A stretch of DNA of 64,000 bases from Caenorhabditis elegans (lineage: Eukaryota; Nematoda; Chromadorea; Rhabditida; Rhabditidae), in assembly GCF_000002985.6 (NCBI RefSeq), contig NC_003281.10, positions 13,454,001 through 13,518,000 on the forward strand. Reading direction: 5' to 3'. Shown in pieces: positions 35,601-45,224 of this stretch. Made by a program: the position numbers and the translations under genes. Positions within the stretch are counted from its first letter, which is position 1. Every line of letters starts with the position of its first letter. The notes under the pieces were generated by a model. The model made no database searches, was not told where the DNA came from, and saw only the letters and a list, made by a program, of their open reading frames with translations.

Positions 35601-38484
35601 GGCCTGCCTAAATTTGTATTTCAAACAAAATTGAAGTTTTTTATAAATGGAAATGCATCTTGTGAAGTTGTGCAAAACTTAAAAAATAAAAAAAAAAGTT
35701 TTTAGCAGACCCGAAACGAAAACCGAAACCATAAAGTGCGGGGGAAATTGAAATTTTTTTTCAAGAACGAAAATTATTAAAATTTCAACATTTTTTTTAC
35801 AACTATACAAATTTTATGCTAAACTATTCGTTATGTCCTATACAACGTCGAAAAAGTGTCAAAAAAGGTCATAAAACTCGGACGGGGTGCGAATTGCCTT
35901 ACCCCTCCATCAATGGCTGGGACGAAGCCAGAAATGAGTTTTCTGTTTCTTTTTAGCATTGAGCCGAACAATAACAACACTCTTGGGACATTTTGATGAA
36001 TTTCATCGCCCAACGAAAAAAGAACACGATGAGAAGTCTCATGGGGGGCGGAGCGCGAGAAAATGGCTCAAAATTTTGGAGCGAATTTTTTTGAAATTTT
36101 TTATGGTAAGTAGCTTTGCAAATGGATTATTTAATTGCAAAGAGAAATATGAATGAAATTTTAAACGAATGAATATTGAATTATTGAAGTTTTAAAAAAA
36201 TTTTTCAATTTTTCTTAAAAACATGTTTGGAACTAATTTTGAAATTTCAAAATGTTTTACTTGACTCATTTGTGGAAAAAAGTTTTCCGAAAAAAAAATT
36301 AAATGTCGAAAAACGTTTGAATTAAAATTTTCAGAGCATAAAAGTGTACCCAAAATTTTCAGAAATCGAGGTGCTGAAGAAAGCTTCTAATGTTTTGAAT
36401 TTTCCGAAAAAAAAATCAAACATTTCAAAAACAAATTCAAAAAACTCAAAAATAAATTTCAATATAAAAACTAAAAATTCATTTCGGAAACTACGATAGA
36501 AGTAATATTTTGGAAAACTGTTTTTTGTTGAAAATCTTTTTAAAAACCTTGTTTTTTTTTTGAAAACTGCTAAAATAACTGTTAAAATACTTTCTGCCAA
36601 AAACTAATCAAAGATAGTACAAAACTGACCACGGCAGTAAGGCCCAAAAAACAAAAGGAGAGGGGGAAGCTTAGGGAAACGGGCGGTGCCAAATCAAATT
36701 TGCACAAACAAAAACATTTTCCTGCCTAAATTTTCTTATTTAATAAGAAAAACTTGTCTTCCTTTTTTTCGAAAAAAGTTGGTAAAAATATATAACTTAC
36801 GTGCATTTTTTTCCTGATTTATGAATTGACAAACTTTCAAAAAAAAAAGTTTTTGAAATTTTTTTTCTCTTTCTTGGAAATGTTCCAAAAGTATACCAAA
36901 ATTGAGTGAATCGGGAAGTAGAATATGAGACGAAGTTTCTTAAAAACGTTTGCTCATCATCATCATCCGGAAAAGCTCAGTTTTTGGAAAAAGGTCCCTC
37001 GAGGGAGGCGAATGGGAGGCAATATTTCACGCGGACTCACTTTTGAGATGGAGGACAGCCGAACTTTTGCAACAGGCGGAAGGATATACATGAAAATAGT
37101 CAAAAACAGAAAAAATGTTTGGAAAAACGTAAAAAGTCCAAAAAAAAAAGTAGAAAAATTAACACCGGGGCGCTTGCGGGCAGATACCATAACAAGCAAC
37201 CGTTGTCATTTAACAAACTTTTGATAACTTTTGGTAAATTTTATGCAATTTTTGACAAATCTGTGGAATACTCTAAAATCATCAACAGGTTTAAGTAACT
37301 TTCGCCAATGATTATAGCTAGGTAATATCAGGAAGTTTTAGTGAAGTTCTTAGAGTTGATTTTTTTTGCGAACACTGCAACCCTTGGCTCTTATGAAGAC
37401 TTTTTGACAGTTTAAAAAATTTAGAGAATTCCAGGGGATTTTCCAAACTTTCGGCAACTTTAATTTTATCTTAACATATCGTGAAACCCTTTACCGTGCC
37501 CTACAAAAAGAGGTAATTTCTCACCTAATTCCGTGTGGATAGCCGAAAAAGTGATCTGCTAATCTCCTGAAGAGCTCTGTCACTTTTCATTTCTCTACTC
37601 TCTACTCTCTATTTTCCACAGAAAGTTTATTTGATGGGTCCGTCGCGTCTCACACACACCCCACAACTACTCAGTCAATTTCCAAATTAATCCCTACCCC
37701 CTTCTCGTGTGTGCTCCGGCTCATTTGTGGACACCCAAAATTGGAAAATTGACTAGGATCAGCCGGGCGCAAATTGTACCATTCAGGTGGGTGTTGAGAA
37801 GGGAGTTCGAGCGGTAGGCAAGGGAGCTTCAGAGATATGAAGGTGCGCTCCAAGGTGTGAAGCGTGCTAAGAAGTGATCAATTGACGTCTTAACGATATG
37901 CAAGAGTGCCCTCTGAGAGAGCGGGGAACGCGTGTACCCTACTATTAGCGGTAGATTCGGACCAGTTGGTATGCTCCAAGTGTGGATTTTTCAAATCAAA
38001 AAATATACGAGCCTCTAAAGTAAGGAAAAAATTCACTGATAGCAATTTCAAATCGACTTTTATCTAGTTTAAAGTGCTCCTCTGCCGCTGAAACTTTTGT
38101 AGGGTGTATTTAGAACGCTTTAGAAAGTCTTCTTCCAAAAGGCATAGATTTCATCCAGACGTCCGAGATTAAGTTGAAAACTTATAGTTGCGAAAAGTTA
38201 AACCCTAACTTATAGTTGCGGACGCTTCTATGATATACATAAACGCCTTCAAGATAAGGAGGAACACCCGAGAAATAACAATAGTCTCATTTAAAAAAAT
38301 ACAAAATTCGTTGGTTGTCGATGATTATTTACCGCTTTTATGCAATTTTTGTTGTTTTTTTGTTAAAAATTGTCATTACCTGTTCACCACTGAGCAGCTG
38401 ATCCAAATCCCATGGATCCGCCTCGACCATTGGTGAATATTCATCACTCGATATTCCATCCAAAATCATTCGGCTCTGGAACAT
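32643..38484 (-). CDS. Two-pore-domain potassium channel (TWK family)
   Basis: Nine exons: 38380-38484, 34963-35194, 34353-34471, 34072-34271, 33973-34025, 33309-33552, 33104-33173, 32904-33064 and 32643-32733. They total 424 residues in frame. The first transmembrane segment (IILAHVSLIVLSVVYVGFGA) is followed by an extracellular cap region with N-glycosylation sites (NVT, NWT), pore 1 TTIGYGNLTP, M2, a short linker, M3, pore 2 TTVGFGDIVP and M4, then a 110-residue cytosolic tail ending TGRTQEVHV. Two TxG[YF]G filters with four membrane segments define K2P leak channels. The acidic first exon (SSDEYSPMVEADPWDLDQLL) lies 3.2 kb upstream and is inferred from phase and splice sites. Without it, the Met at 35179 gives 384 residues. 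The exact twk number is not known to me. Confidence 0.85.
35195..38379 (-). other. Large first intron of the K2P channel gene
   Basis: 3.2 kb of AT-rich sequence with no convincing coding block on either strand. Long first introns in neuronal nematode genes often hold enhancers or internal promoters; no specific element was recognised. Confidence 0.45.
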
Positions 38485-40045
38485 TCTGTGATGTGTGCAC
38501 TGTGAGCTGCGGCCACGAAAAAAGTGAAAATATGAGGCAATGGAGAAGTAAAGGACACAAAAACTACATACGTTCTGTGAGAATTTATGATACCTCTTTG
38601 CTTACTTTAAATGGCATTTTTGAAGGACAAATGGGTATAGTGGGAAATTTAAGATTCTGTTTTGACAAAAAGTTACGAAAATTTTATTTCGTATTTTTAC
38701 TCCCACTTTTCCAGTGAGGTTTTTTGTTGCTGAATTTTGATTTACAATTTATTAACCAAAGGCATTTTTTGGAAAAAAAGATTTTTAGATAAAGTTTTAG
38801 AAAATTGCTACATATCAAAAATTTTCTATTTTTTGAGTAGCTTATGATGATTTGGCATGCCTAAACATTTATTATCGGTCGACTTCTAAAATTATAAGTG
38901 CCAAAAACTGGAACTACATCTACATACGCTCTGTAAACTACATACGTACGTGAGTTAATAAGGGGCAAAAATTGAGAAAACATTTGAGAATAACTTTTTA
39001 CTGTAAAATTGAAAAAAAAAACAAAAAAGTTCTGAAAAGTTTGGTGCTACTATAGAACAATTTCATAAATCATGGAACCTATAAAATTTTACTCAGGAAC
39101 AAAACTTCAAGTAGTACTACTTGAATAAAAATCAGTGAAAATGGCAACAACTGCAAACCCGAAAACCGTTTATCTCTTCCAATATATCTGGGACTCCAAT
39201 TTCCGCAAAAAGAAGCGTCCAGTATGGAGGAGTTTATGAGCAATTTGGAGCACAAGGAGGGGACCCTTTCAACATTGTAGGCAGGAGGGGGGAGAAAGAG
39301 GTGAAATCGAATCGAATCTGCCAAAAGAGACAAGCTTTTCGTTCCCTTAGGGAATTTGAAATTTCAAGACGATGATACACACCTTGCAGAAGAAGGAGGA
39401 TGTCGATCAAAGTAGACATTTTGATCAAAAATTTGAAAATTGGACTCCTCTCGGACAAATTACCGGCTGAAAAGTTGAGATGCGGTCTTGAGAATCAGGA
39501 ACCAGAATTTTCGATTTATTTACATAGTAAAAAAAAATTCACATTTATTTTAATTCAGTTGGAAATAAATGCAAAAAAGCAGGTTAATTAATGTTTCTAT
39601 CAAGTTTTATATTAGATAAATTAAAAATTTTTAGGAACATTCCCAACAAAAAACTTTATTAAACTGGCAAAAGGTTCCAAATTTTATTTTTGTGAAAAAA
39701 AAATCTGGTTCAAAACAAAAACAACCAATCGAAATAGAGCCCTTCTCATCTAAAAAAAGTGTGCACGCTTGAGGGAGAAGAGAAGGGAAATTAACGAAGT
39801 TCTGGTTTAATGCATCAAATTGAAAATGGAAATACACAAACCGGATTTCCTTTTCTTTTTTTCCATTTTTTATGAGAAATTTGGAGAAAATTTATCCAGA
39901 TCCCACGTGATAGTGATTAGAACATAATGGAAAAAGAAGAAAACCAATAGAAATTTTAATTTTCTTTTTAAAAAAATTACGATAACTCTGAAAATGACTA
40001 CAAAATTTATAAAATAGTTGTCAAATAAAAAATATAGTAAAAAAC
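38485..40045. other. Intergenic region upstream of the K2P channel gene
   Basis: No supported gene. Repeated ACATACG.TCTGT.A strings occur at about 38,567 and 38,925-38,945. Open frames here are unconvincing. Confidence 0.45.
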
Positions 40046-41671
40046 TCATACGAAAATATCTGCTTCCACTTTCACGGGAATCCAATGAGGTAAGTAATAG
40101 TCGTCGGGTTTCAAATCTCCAGTTTTCTGAAATCAACCAAAATCTCATTAAAACCTTTGAAAACTTTACATAGACACTGTCGTTTGTTCCCCGAATATCA
40201 GCATAATAAACTTGATTTCCTTTTGACAAGTATCCCATCCACCATCCGAAGGTCGAGTGCGCTGCTGAAAATTTGTAAAGCTCAGTCTTTGATTTCAAAG
40301 CCATGGTTTGACTCACAACTTATGAAAACGGCATCACAATTCTTCTTGGCATAGGCTAAATCTTCGCTGTCAGAATTTTCAGACAAATAGTAATTTACCT
40401 TTAGAAAAAAAAAAGATTTTGCAAAACAAAAAAAAACGAAAGTTTGGTACCTGATTTTGAATTAGGCTCCGCATGAAGTTGATGTCGTCGCCGAAAATTA
40501 CGAAACTCACTTTTTGATCTTGGAGCAGCGTTACTGAAATAATGACTATAGGTATACCTGTAGCCGACAGTAATACGGGAGCCTTTTAGGTGTTGGCTGC
40601 TATCGTCTCACGTCGTGTAAGCCAGTAGATTGGTGGGCACACTTTTCTAATTTCTGTGATTACCGTTTGTTTTTATATATCCTATCACTTCTCTTATTGA
40701 TTTCTCACTTCCCACGTGGAATCCAACGTCAAAAAAGTCGCTTCTCCGGATATGCACGCAGGTGCTAAAGAAATGAATTTTACTGGAACATTTGCCTAAA
40801 TTCTCACACGTAATTTTTATTATCAGATTTCGGTAGTGTTGGAAATTTTTCGCTTGTTTCAAGGAATCCACGTAGTTCGGATCGCATATTCGGGAAGTAT
40901 TTGAAACTCTGAAAAATGTTTTGGCCTGTCAAATGTCGGTGGTTTTTTTTACTTTGGGAATTTGAAAATGTTAGGCGGTACCGGTGAGGTGTCCGCTACA
41001 AACTCAACTGAAAAATATGTTGAAAATTGTGTTTTGTCATTTTGTCAGTTGACAACTTTTTGATAGATAACAATTTTTACCTGATAGTACAACCCAGTTA
41101 AGTAGATTATTTCATTTTCCTGTAGTTTCCAATTTTTCAGCTTTTGTGGATTTTCAAAAGTACAACATTTCCGATTAAAATCTACCCATACAACTTGATC
41201 GGGAACCTGAAGCTGAAATCTTTTTGAGAATGACACGAAACTAAACGATTACTGTTTCATTGAGCACTAAAAATTCCTCCAAGAGTCCGGGAATTGATTG
41301 AATCACCCGGTTCAGCATATATTGGTACGTGGAATTTTGCAGAAAAATAACTGGAGTTCGATGAAGCACGCGTGATATGCCAAGTATCGAAGCGAGCTCG
41401 AATATATTATTTCCTAATTGTTTTGAAACTGCAAAGTTACTCGAAATGAACTTTCTTTCCTCAAAAACTGGTGTCCTGAAACATGCAACCTCTTAAAGAA
41501 AATTATTTTAAAACTTACCCATTCACCTCATTCTCCGGGAGTAGGGTGTAGAAATAGACCACTTAAACATTCGCATATTTTTTCGAAAAAATTGATGGTC
41601 TCACCTAGAACTAGCAAAAAAGTCCACAAAAGAAAAAAGTAAAGAGAGAAGCCTCTTGAAACTATTATCAT
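40046..41671 (-). CDS. GT11 alpha-1,2-fucosyltransferase-like type II membrane protein
   Basis: Ten exons (41605-41671, 41519-41561, 41253-41475, 41081-41212, 40953-41002, 40664-40908, 40451-40533, 40317-40398, 40170-40264 and 40046-40126) give 366 residues. A signal anchor (FSLYFFLLWTFLLVLVVYFY) is followed by the GDP-fucose-fold signatures of family GT11: LGNNIFELASILGISR, CVHIRRSDF (usually HIRRGDY; here the Gly is Ser), VSFVIFGDD and SSAHSTFGWWMGYLS. Family members add fucose in alpha-1,2 linkage to Golgi glycans. The start at 41671 follows TTTTTTTCAAG. One border is odd: at exon 5 the strong TTTTTCAG acceptor (right end 41007) breaks the frame, and only a weaker AG five bases further in (right end 41002) keeps it. 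The gene may therefore be subtly damaged. Confidence 0.78.
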
Positions 41672-42565
41672 GTTTGAGTGGAAACTTGAAAAAAAAGTAT
41701 CAGCACTGGAGATTCCGTACGGCACCCCTTTTAATGATCGATAATTTTTGTTGAAAAATTTTGTTGCATCAACGCTATCCCCGACAGGTTTGCTGTTTCC
41801 AGGAGGCTAGTGGGGATATTGGCTAAATACATGACCAAAATTTTAATTGTTTAAAAAATGTTAGTTAAAGTTTCTGTACATGGCGAAATTTTCAACAATT
41901 TCGGGCTTTCTGAAAAATTTCGTGTAATGTTGCAGGTTTGAAACTATACATTTTTAAATAAAAATTTTAAAAAAATTTCTGCCGACTTCTCAAGGGATGA
42001 GGTGGGACATTTTGAGAGCTTTACTGGAGCGGACAGTAGTGTTCGCCATAAAGGTATGCACGAACGAGATTTTGGAGAATTTTGGGCTCGGTATAAATCG
42101 CCATAACTCAAAAACTAAAAACTGTTTTCAAAACTGTCAACTAACAAAATGTTGGCCTTAATGTTGTTCAGATTGTCTGATAAATTTCATTTCACAAGTA
42201 CCGCCCTGAAAAACGTTACAGCGGCAGACATCTGGCAGGTCAGTTTTTGACTATAAGTCTGAAATCATCTGTAACTCAAGAAAAAATCGCTTCCATAAAA
42301 AAATTTTTTTGTAAAATAAAACTTATCAGACAATGTGAACAAAATCATGGCCAACATTTTTTTAATTGACCGTTTTTGAAAACAATGTTTAGTTTTTGAA
42401 ATATAGTGATTTGAACCGATCTCAAAGTTCTCCAAAAACCCCCAGCACTGTATGTTAATTTTTTATGTTTCTTTGGTTTGCTTGAAGTAAACCACCCGAC
42501 AAAGTAAAAATCAAAATCCGTAACTTGAATGTTCAATATTCATTAATCGTGTAACAAGATTACAA
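41672..42565. repeat. Intergenic region with a 360-bp foldback element
   Basis: From 42074 to 42433 the sequence is an imperfect inverted repeat. The left arm (GGAGAATTTTGGGCTCGGTA ... GTTGGCC ... GTCTGATAA) is mirrored by the right arm (TTATCAGACAATGTGAAC ... GGCCAACAT ... CCGATCTCAAAGTTCTCC). The centre is about 110 bp. No gene is seen. Confidence 0.65.
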
Positions 42566-42715
42566 TTATTCTGGACGTGCTGCTCCGACGGCAATTCCGC
42601 CGCTTCCATATCCATTATTTCTTCCGCCGCACTTTCTTCCACCTTGGGGCAAGAAAATTCCAGAAACTGAAGAGATGGCCAAGACAGCGAAGACGAAGGC
42701 AGAGTAGACGTTCAT
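42566..42715 (-). CDS. Small secreted Gly-rich peptide precursor, 49 residues
   Basis: Single exon. Residues 1-19 (MNVYSAFVFAVLAISSVSG) form a clear signal peptide. The mature part is IFLPQGGRKCGGRNNGYGS followed by GGIAVGAARPE: basic, glycine-rich, with one cysteine. There is no Lys-Arg processing site, so classical neuropeptide maturation is not evident. It could be a neuropeptide-like, cuticle-associated or antimicrobial-type peptide. Support for a real gene: a minus-strand TATAAAA at 42767-42773 about 50 bases upstream, an acceptor-like TTCTACCAG in between, and favourable codon use (GGA, GCC, GTC). I do not recognise a named family. Confidence 0.75.
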   Translation of the reverse strand: MNVYSAFVFAVLAISSVSGIFLPQGGRKCGGRNNGYGSGGIAVGAARPE

Positions 42716-42766
42716 GATGATGATGAAGGAGTTGATTCTTATGTTTGAAACCTGGTAGAAGTCGGC

Positions 42767-42773
42767 TTTTATA
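42767..42773 (-). promoter_or_regulatory. TATA box of the small secreted peptide gene
   Basis: TATAAAA read on the minus strand lies 52 bases before the ATG at 42715. A strong TATA with a very short 5' UTR is common for highly expressed small secreted-protein genes in nematodes. Confidence 0.5.
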
Positions 42774-43178
42774 TTACGGAAAAGCTAGCGGAGTTTTATG
42801 GGTTAGGTTGTAAAATATTAATCGTATATAAAAAATGTTGTGGTTCGACGCAGAACATGTTTCAGAAAAATGTTGGTTTTATCGATATGGTATTGGATGT
42901 TTGAAGCTTCATCATAACCATAAGAATCACGGAGATGTTGTATGATCTGTTTAAAACCAGCATCATTCAATAAAACAGACAGGATCTATGAACTTTGAGC
43001 CTGGCAAAGGTAGAAATCTCGACCACCTTTGGAAATTTAAAAAAATGCTTAAAATTCCGACCGGGACTTTTGACTTTTGGGAAAAAATGTTTGATTTTTG
43101 CACCAAAACTACGGTACCCGGTCTCGACACGATTAATTTTTGCGAAAAGAAAACTATAAAAATTGATGAAAAATTCCC

Positions 43179-43297
43179 AATACGCCCATTTCTGCAACTG
43201 CCGCACGGTTTTAAAACTGTATTTTTCTCAATAGAGCGAGAATTAACAAGAAAAAATAATTTTAAAACCGTGCGGCAGTTGCAGAAATGGGCGTATT
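43179..43297. repeat. Perfect 38-bp inverted repeat with a 43-bp loop
   Basis: The left arm 43179-43216 (AATACGCCC...ACGGTTTTAAAA) and right arm 43260-43297 (its exact reverse complement) flank 43 bases. It sits beside fragments of the GTCTCGACACG family (43,120-43,135). Confidence 0.75.
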
Positions 43298-43384
43298 GCA
43301 AGCCACGGTTCTGTGGGCGGGGCCAATCCCCCGAGTTGGTAGTCCCCCCAATTGGACATCCCCCGAGTTCTTCGGGTCTCGAAG

Positions 43385-43814
43385 GTGCACAGCAGGGGTG
43401 TGCGGCAAATTTGCCGAATTTGCCGTTTGCCGAGCACGGCAAATTTCAAAAAAGTAGATTTGCCGAATTTGCCGAGCTCGGCAAATTTCGAAATTTGCCG
43501 CACACGTCAAAAATTTTACAGTACAATTTTGATTGATTTTTTCGCCAAAAATTTAGTAAAATGACACAAAATTGAGTTAGTTTTATGCCTAAGCAGACAT
43601 ACTACACGGAACTAATTCAGAAACCAGATGTGTGTTAAGAATTCGGTAGTTTTGGTGTTCCAAAAAACATCAAAAATTATCAAAATTTTCCGAGTTTGTT
43701 AAGCACGGCAAATTTGCCGAATTTGCCGTGCTCGGCAAATATTGAAAAAAGAGATTTGCCGAATTTGCCGAGCTCGGCAAATTTTGAGATTTGCCGCACA
43801 CCCCTGGTGCACAG
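43385..43814 (+). mobile_element. hAT-like MITE, copy 1, with 8-bp target duplication
   Basis: The element 43393-43806 (414 bp) starts CAGGGGTGTGCGGCAAA and ends with the exact reverse complement. It is flanked by GTGCACAG at 43385-43392 and 43807-43814. CAGGG termini and an 8-bp duplication are hAT-superfamily hallmarks. Subterminal regions are packed with GCCGAGCTCGGCAAA units. The core (about 43,500-43,700) matches copy 2 in inverse orientation. No transposase is encoded. Confidence 0.85.
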
Positions 43815-43990
43815 CATTTTGAATCAAACCAATTTGCCGTGTCGAGACCTGATACCGTAATTTTGTCGGAAAAATCGCAAAGTTAATGTTTTTTTAAGTT
43901 TTTCCGACGAAAAATTCATTGAATTCCGAATTCGCTGAAAACAGCTTGCTGTTAACAGATTTCTCTCAAATGGTGGGATATTGCGTCATG

Positions 43991-44531
43991 GTGTGCATCA
44001 GGGGTGTGCGGCAAATGGAAAAAATTGCCGAGCTCGGCAAATCGGCAATTGCTGGTTTTTCAAAATTTGCCGAGCTCGGCAAATCGGCAATTGCTGGTTT
44101 TTCAATATTTGCCGAGCACGGCAAATTCGGCAAATTTGCCGTGCTTAACAAACTCGGAAAATTTTGATAATTTTTGATGTTTTTTGGAACACCAAAACTA
44201 CCGAATTCTTAACACACATCTGGTTTCTGAATTAGTTCCGTGTAGTATGTCTGCTTAAGCATAAAACTAACTCAATTTTGTGTCATTTTACTAAATTTTT
44301 GGCGAAAAAATCAATAATTTTAGTCAAAATTGTACTGTGAAATTTTTGACGTGTGCGGCAAATGGAAAAAATTGCCGAGCTCGGCAAATCGGCAATTGCT
44401 GGTTTTTCAAAATTTGCCGAGCTCGGCAAATCGGCAATTGCTGGTTTTTTCAAATTTGCCGAAGTCGGCAAATCGGCAAGTCGGCAATTTTCGGCAAATC
44501 GGCAAATTTGCCGCACACCCCTGGTGTGCAT
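43991..44531 (-). mobile_element. hAT-like MITE, copy 2, with 8-bp target duplication
   Basis: The element 43999-44523 (525 bp) has the same CAGGGGTGTGCGGCAAA termini and is flanked by GTGTGCAT at 43991-43998 and 44524-44531. Its core (44,155-44,345) is the reverse complement of the copy 1 core. It has extra GGCAATTGCTGGTTTTTC subterminal units at both ends. Confidence 0.85.
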
Positions 44532-44952
44532 TGCGGACCAAGCATCGCGTCTTACGCGCAAATTGATTTTCGAATGTTGAATCTTTTTATTTTTTAGGAT
44601 TTCCGGCTTTTAAAGCGCTTTTTTAATAAAACCTCTATGTTTTTGTTTTCCAAAATTAAGATTTTAAATTTTTTTCAATTTATTTACACAAAAGATGCAG
44701 AAAAGCGGGCGCTAGGTCGTCATTTCCTGAAGTAGAATTCTCATGTTCCTAAAATATATTTTTTTCGAGTTATCTTTGATTTTGCGTTAATTTCCCTGAA
44801 TAGCTTAACTTAAGCTTAACTCAAACAATAACTGATAATTGATTTATTAATTTTATAATCTTAATTTTTAATTGATAAAATAATTTTCGTTGAAAGTATC
44901 GAAATTATGATTAATAATTCACGTATATATTTCATTAACGAATACTTCTTGT

Positions 44953-45169
44953 CTAATTTCGGTACTAGTCCTAAATCACCCCGCCACTTTTCCTTAAATT
45001 TTCTTCGATAAAAACGTGGCCTTTTTCCGTATTTTAGGCTTAGTAATGTTGTTTTCTAAGCCTAAAAATGAAAATAGTATTAAAATAAACATTCACGTGA
45101 GAGTTAAATTTGAATGCGGGGTAGAAAAGGAAAAGTGGCGGGGTGATTTAGGACTAGTACCCTAATTTC
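44953..45169. mobile_element. 201-bp MITE with 8-bp target duplication, in the upstream region of the first SPK gene
   Basis: The element 44961-45161 has perfect terminal inverted repeats of about 33 bp (GGTACTAGTCCTAAATCACC... inward) and is flanked by CTAATTTC at 44953-44960 and 45162-45169. There is no coding capacity. It splits a block that is conserved upstream of the other SPK genes, so it arrived after the paralogues diverged. Confidence 0.85.
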
Positions 45170-45224
45170 TCCTAATATTTAAATATTCTAATTTTCAGGT
45201 CCATTTCGACTTTCGATCTGCATA

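Noticed and set aside
38412-38717. 101-codon plus-strand frame
   Set aside because: It is antisense to the predicted first exon of the K2P channel and lacks other support.
39380-39460. Possible upstream exon of the K2P channel (MSTLIDILLLLQ with a good donor)
   Set aside because: It ends in a phase that gives a stop when joined to the 38380-38484 exon.
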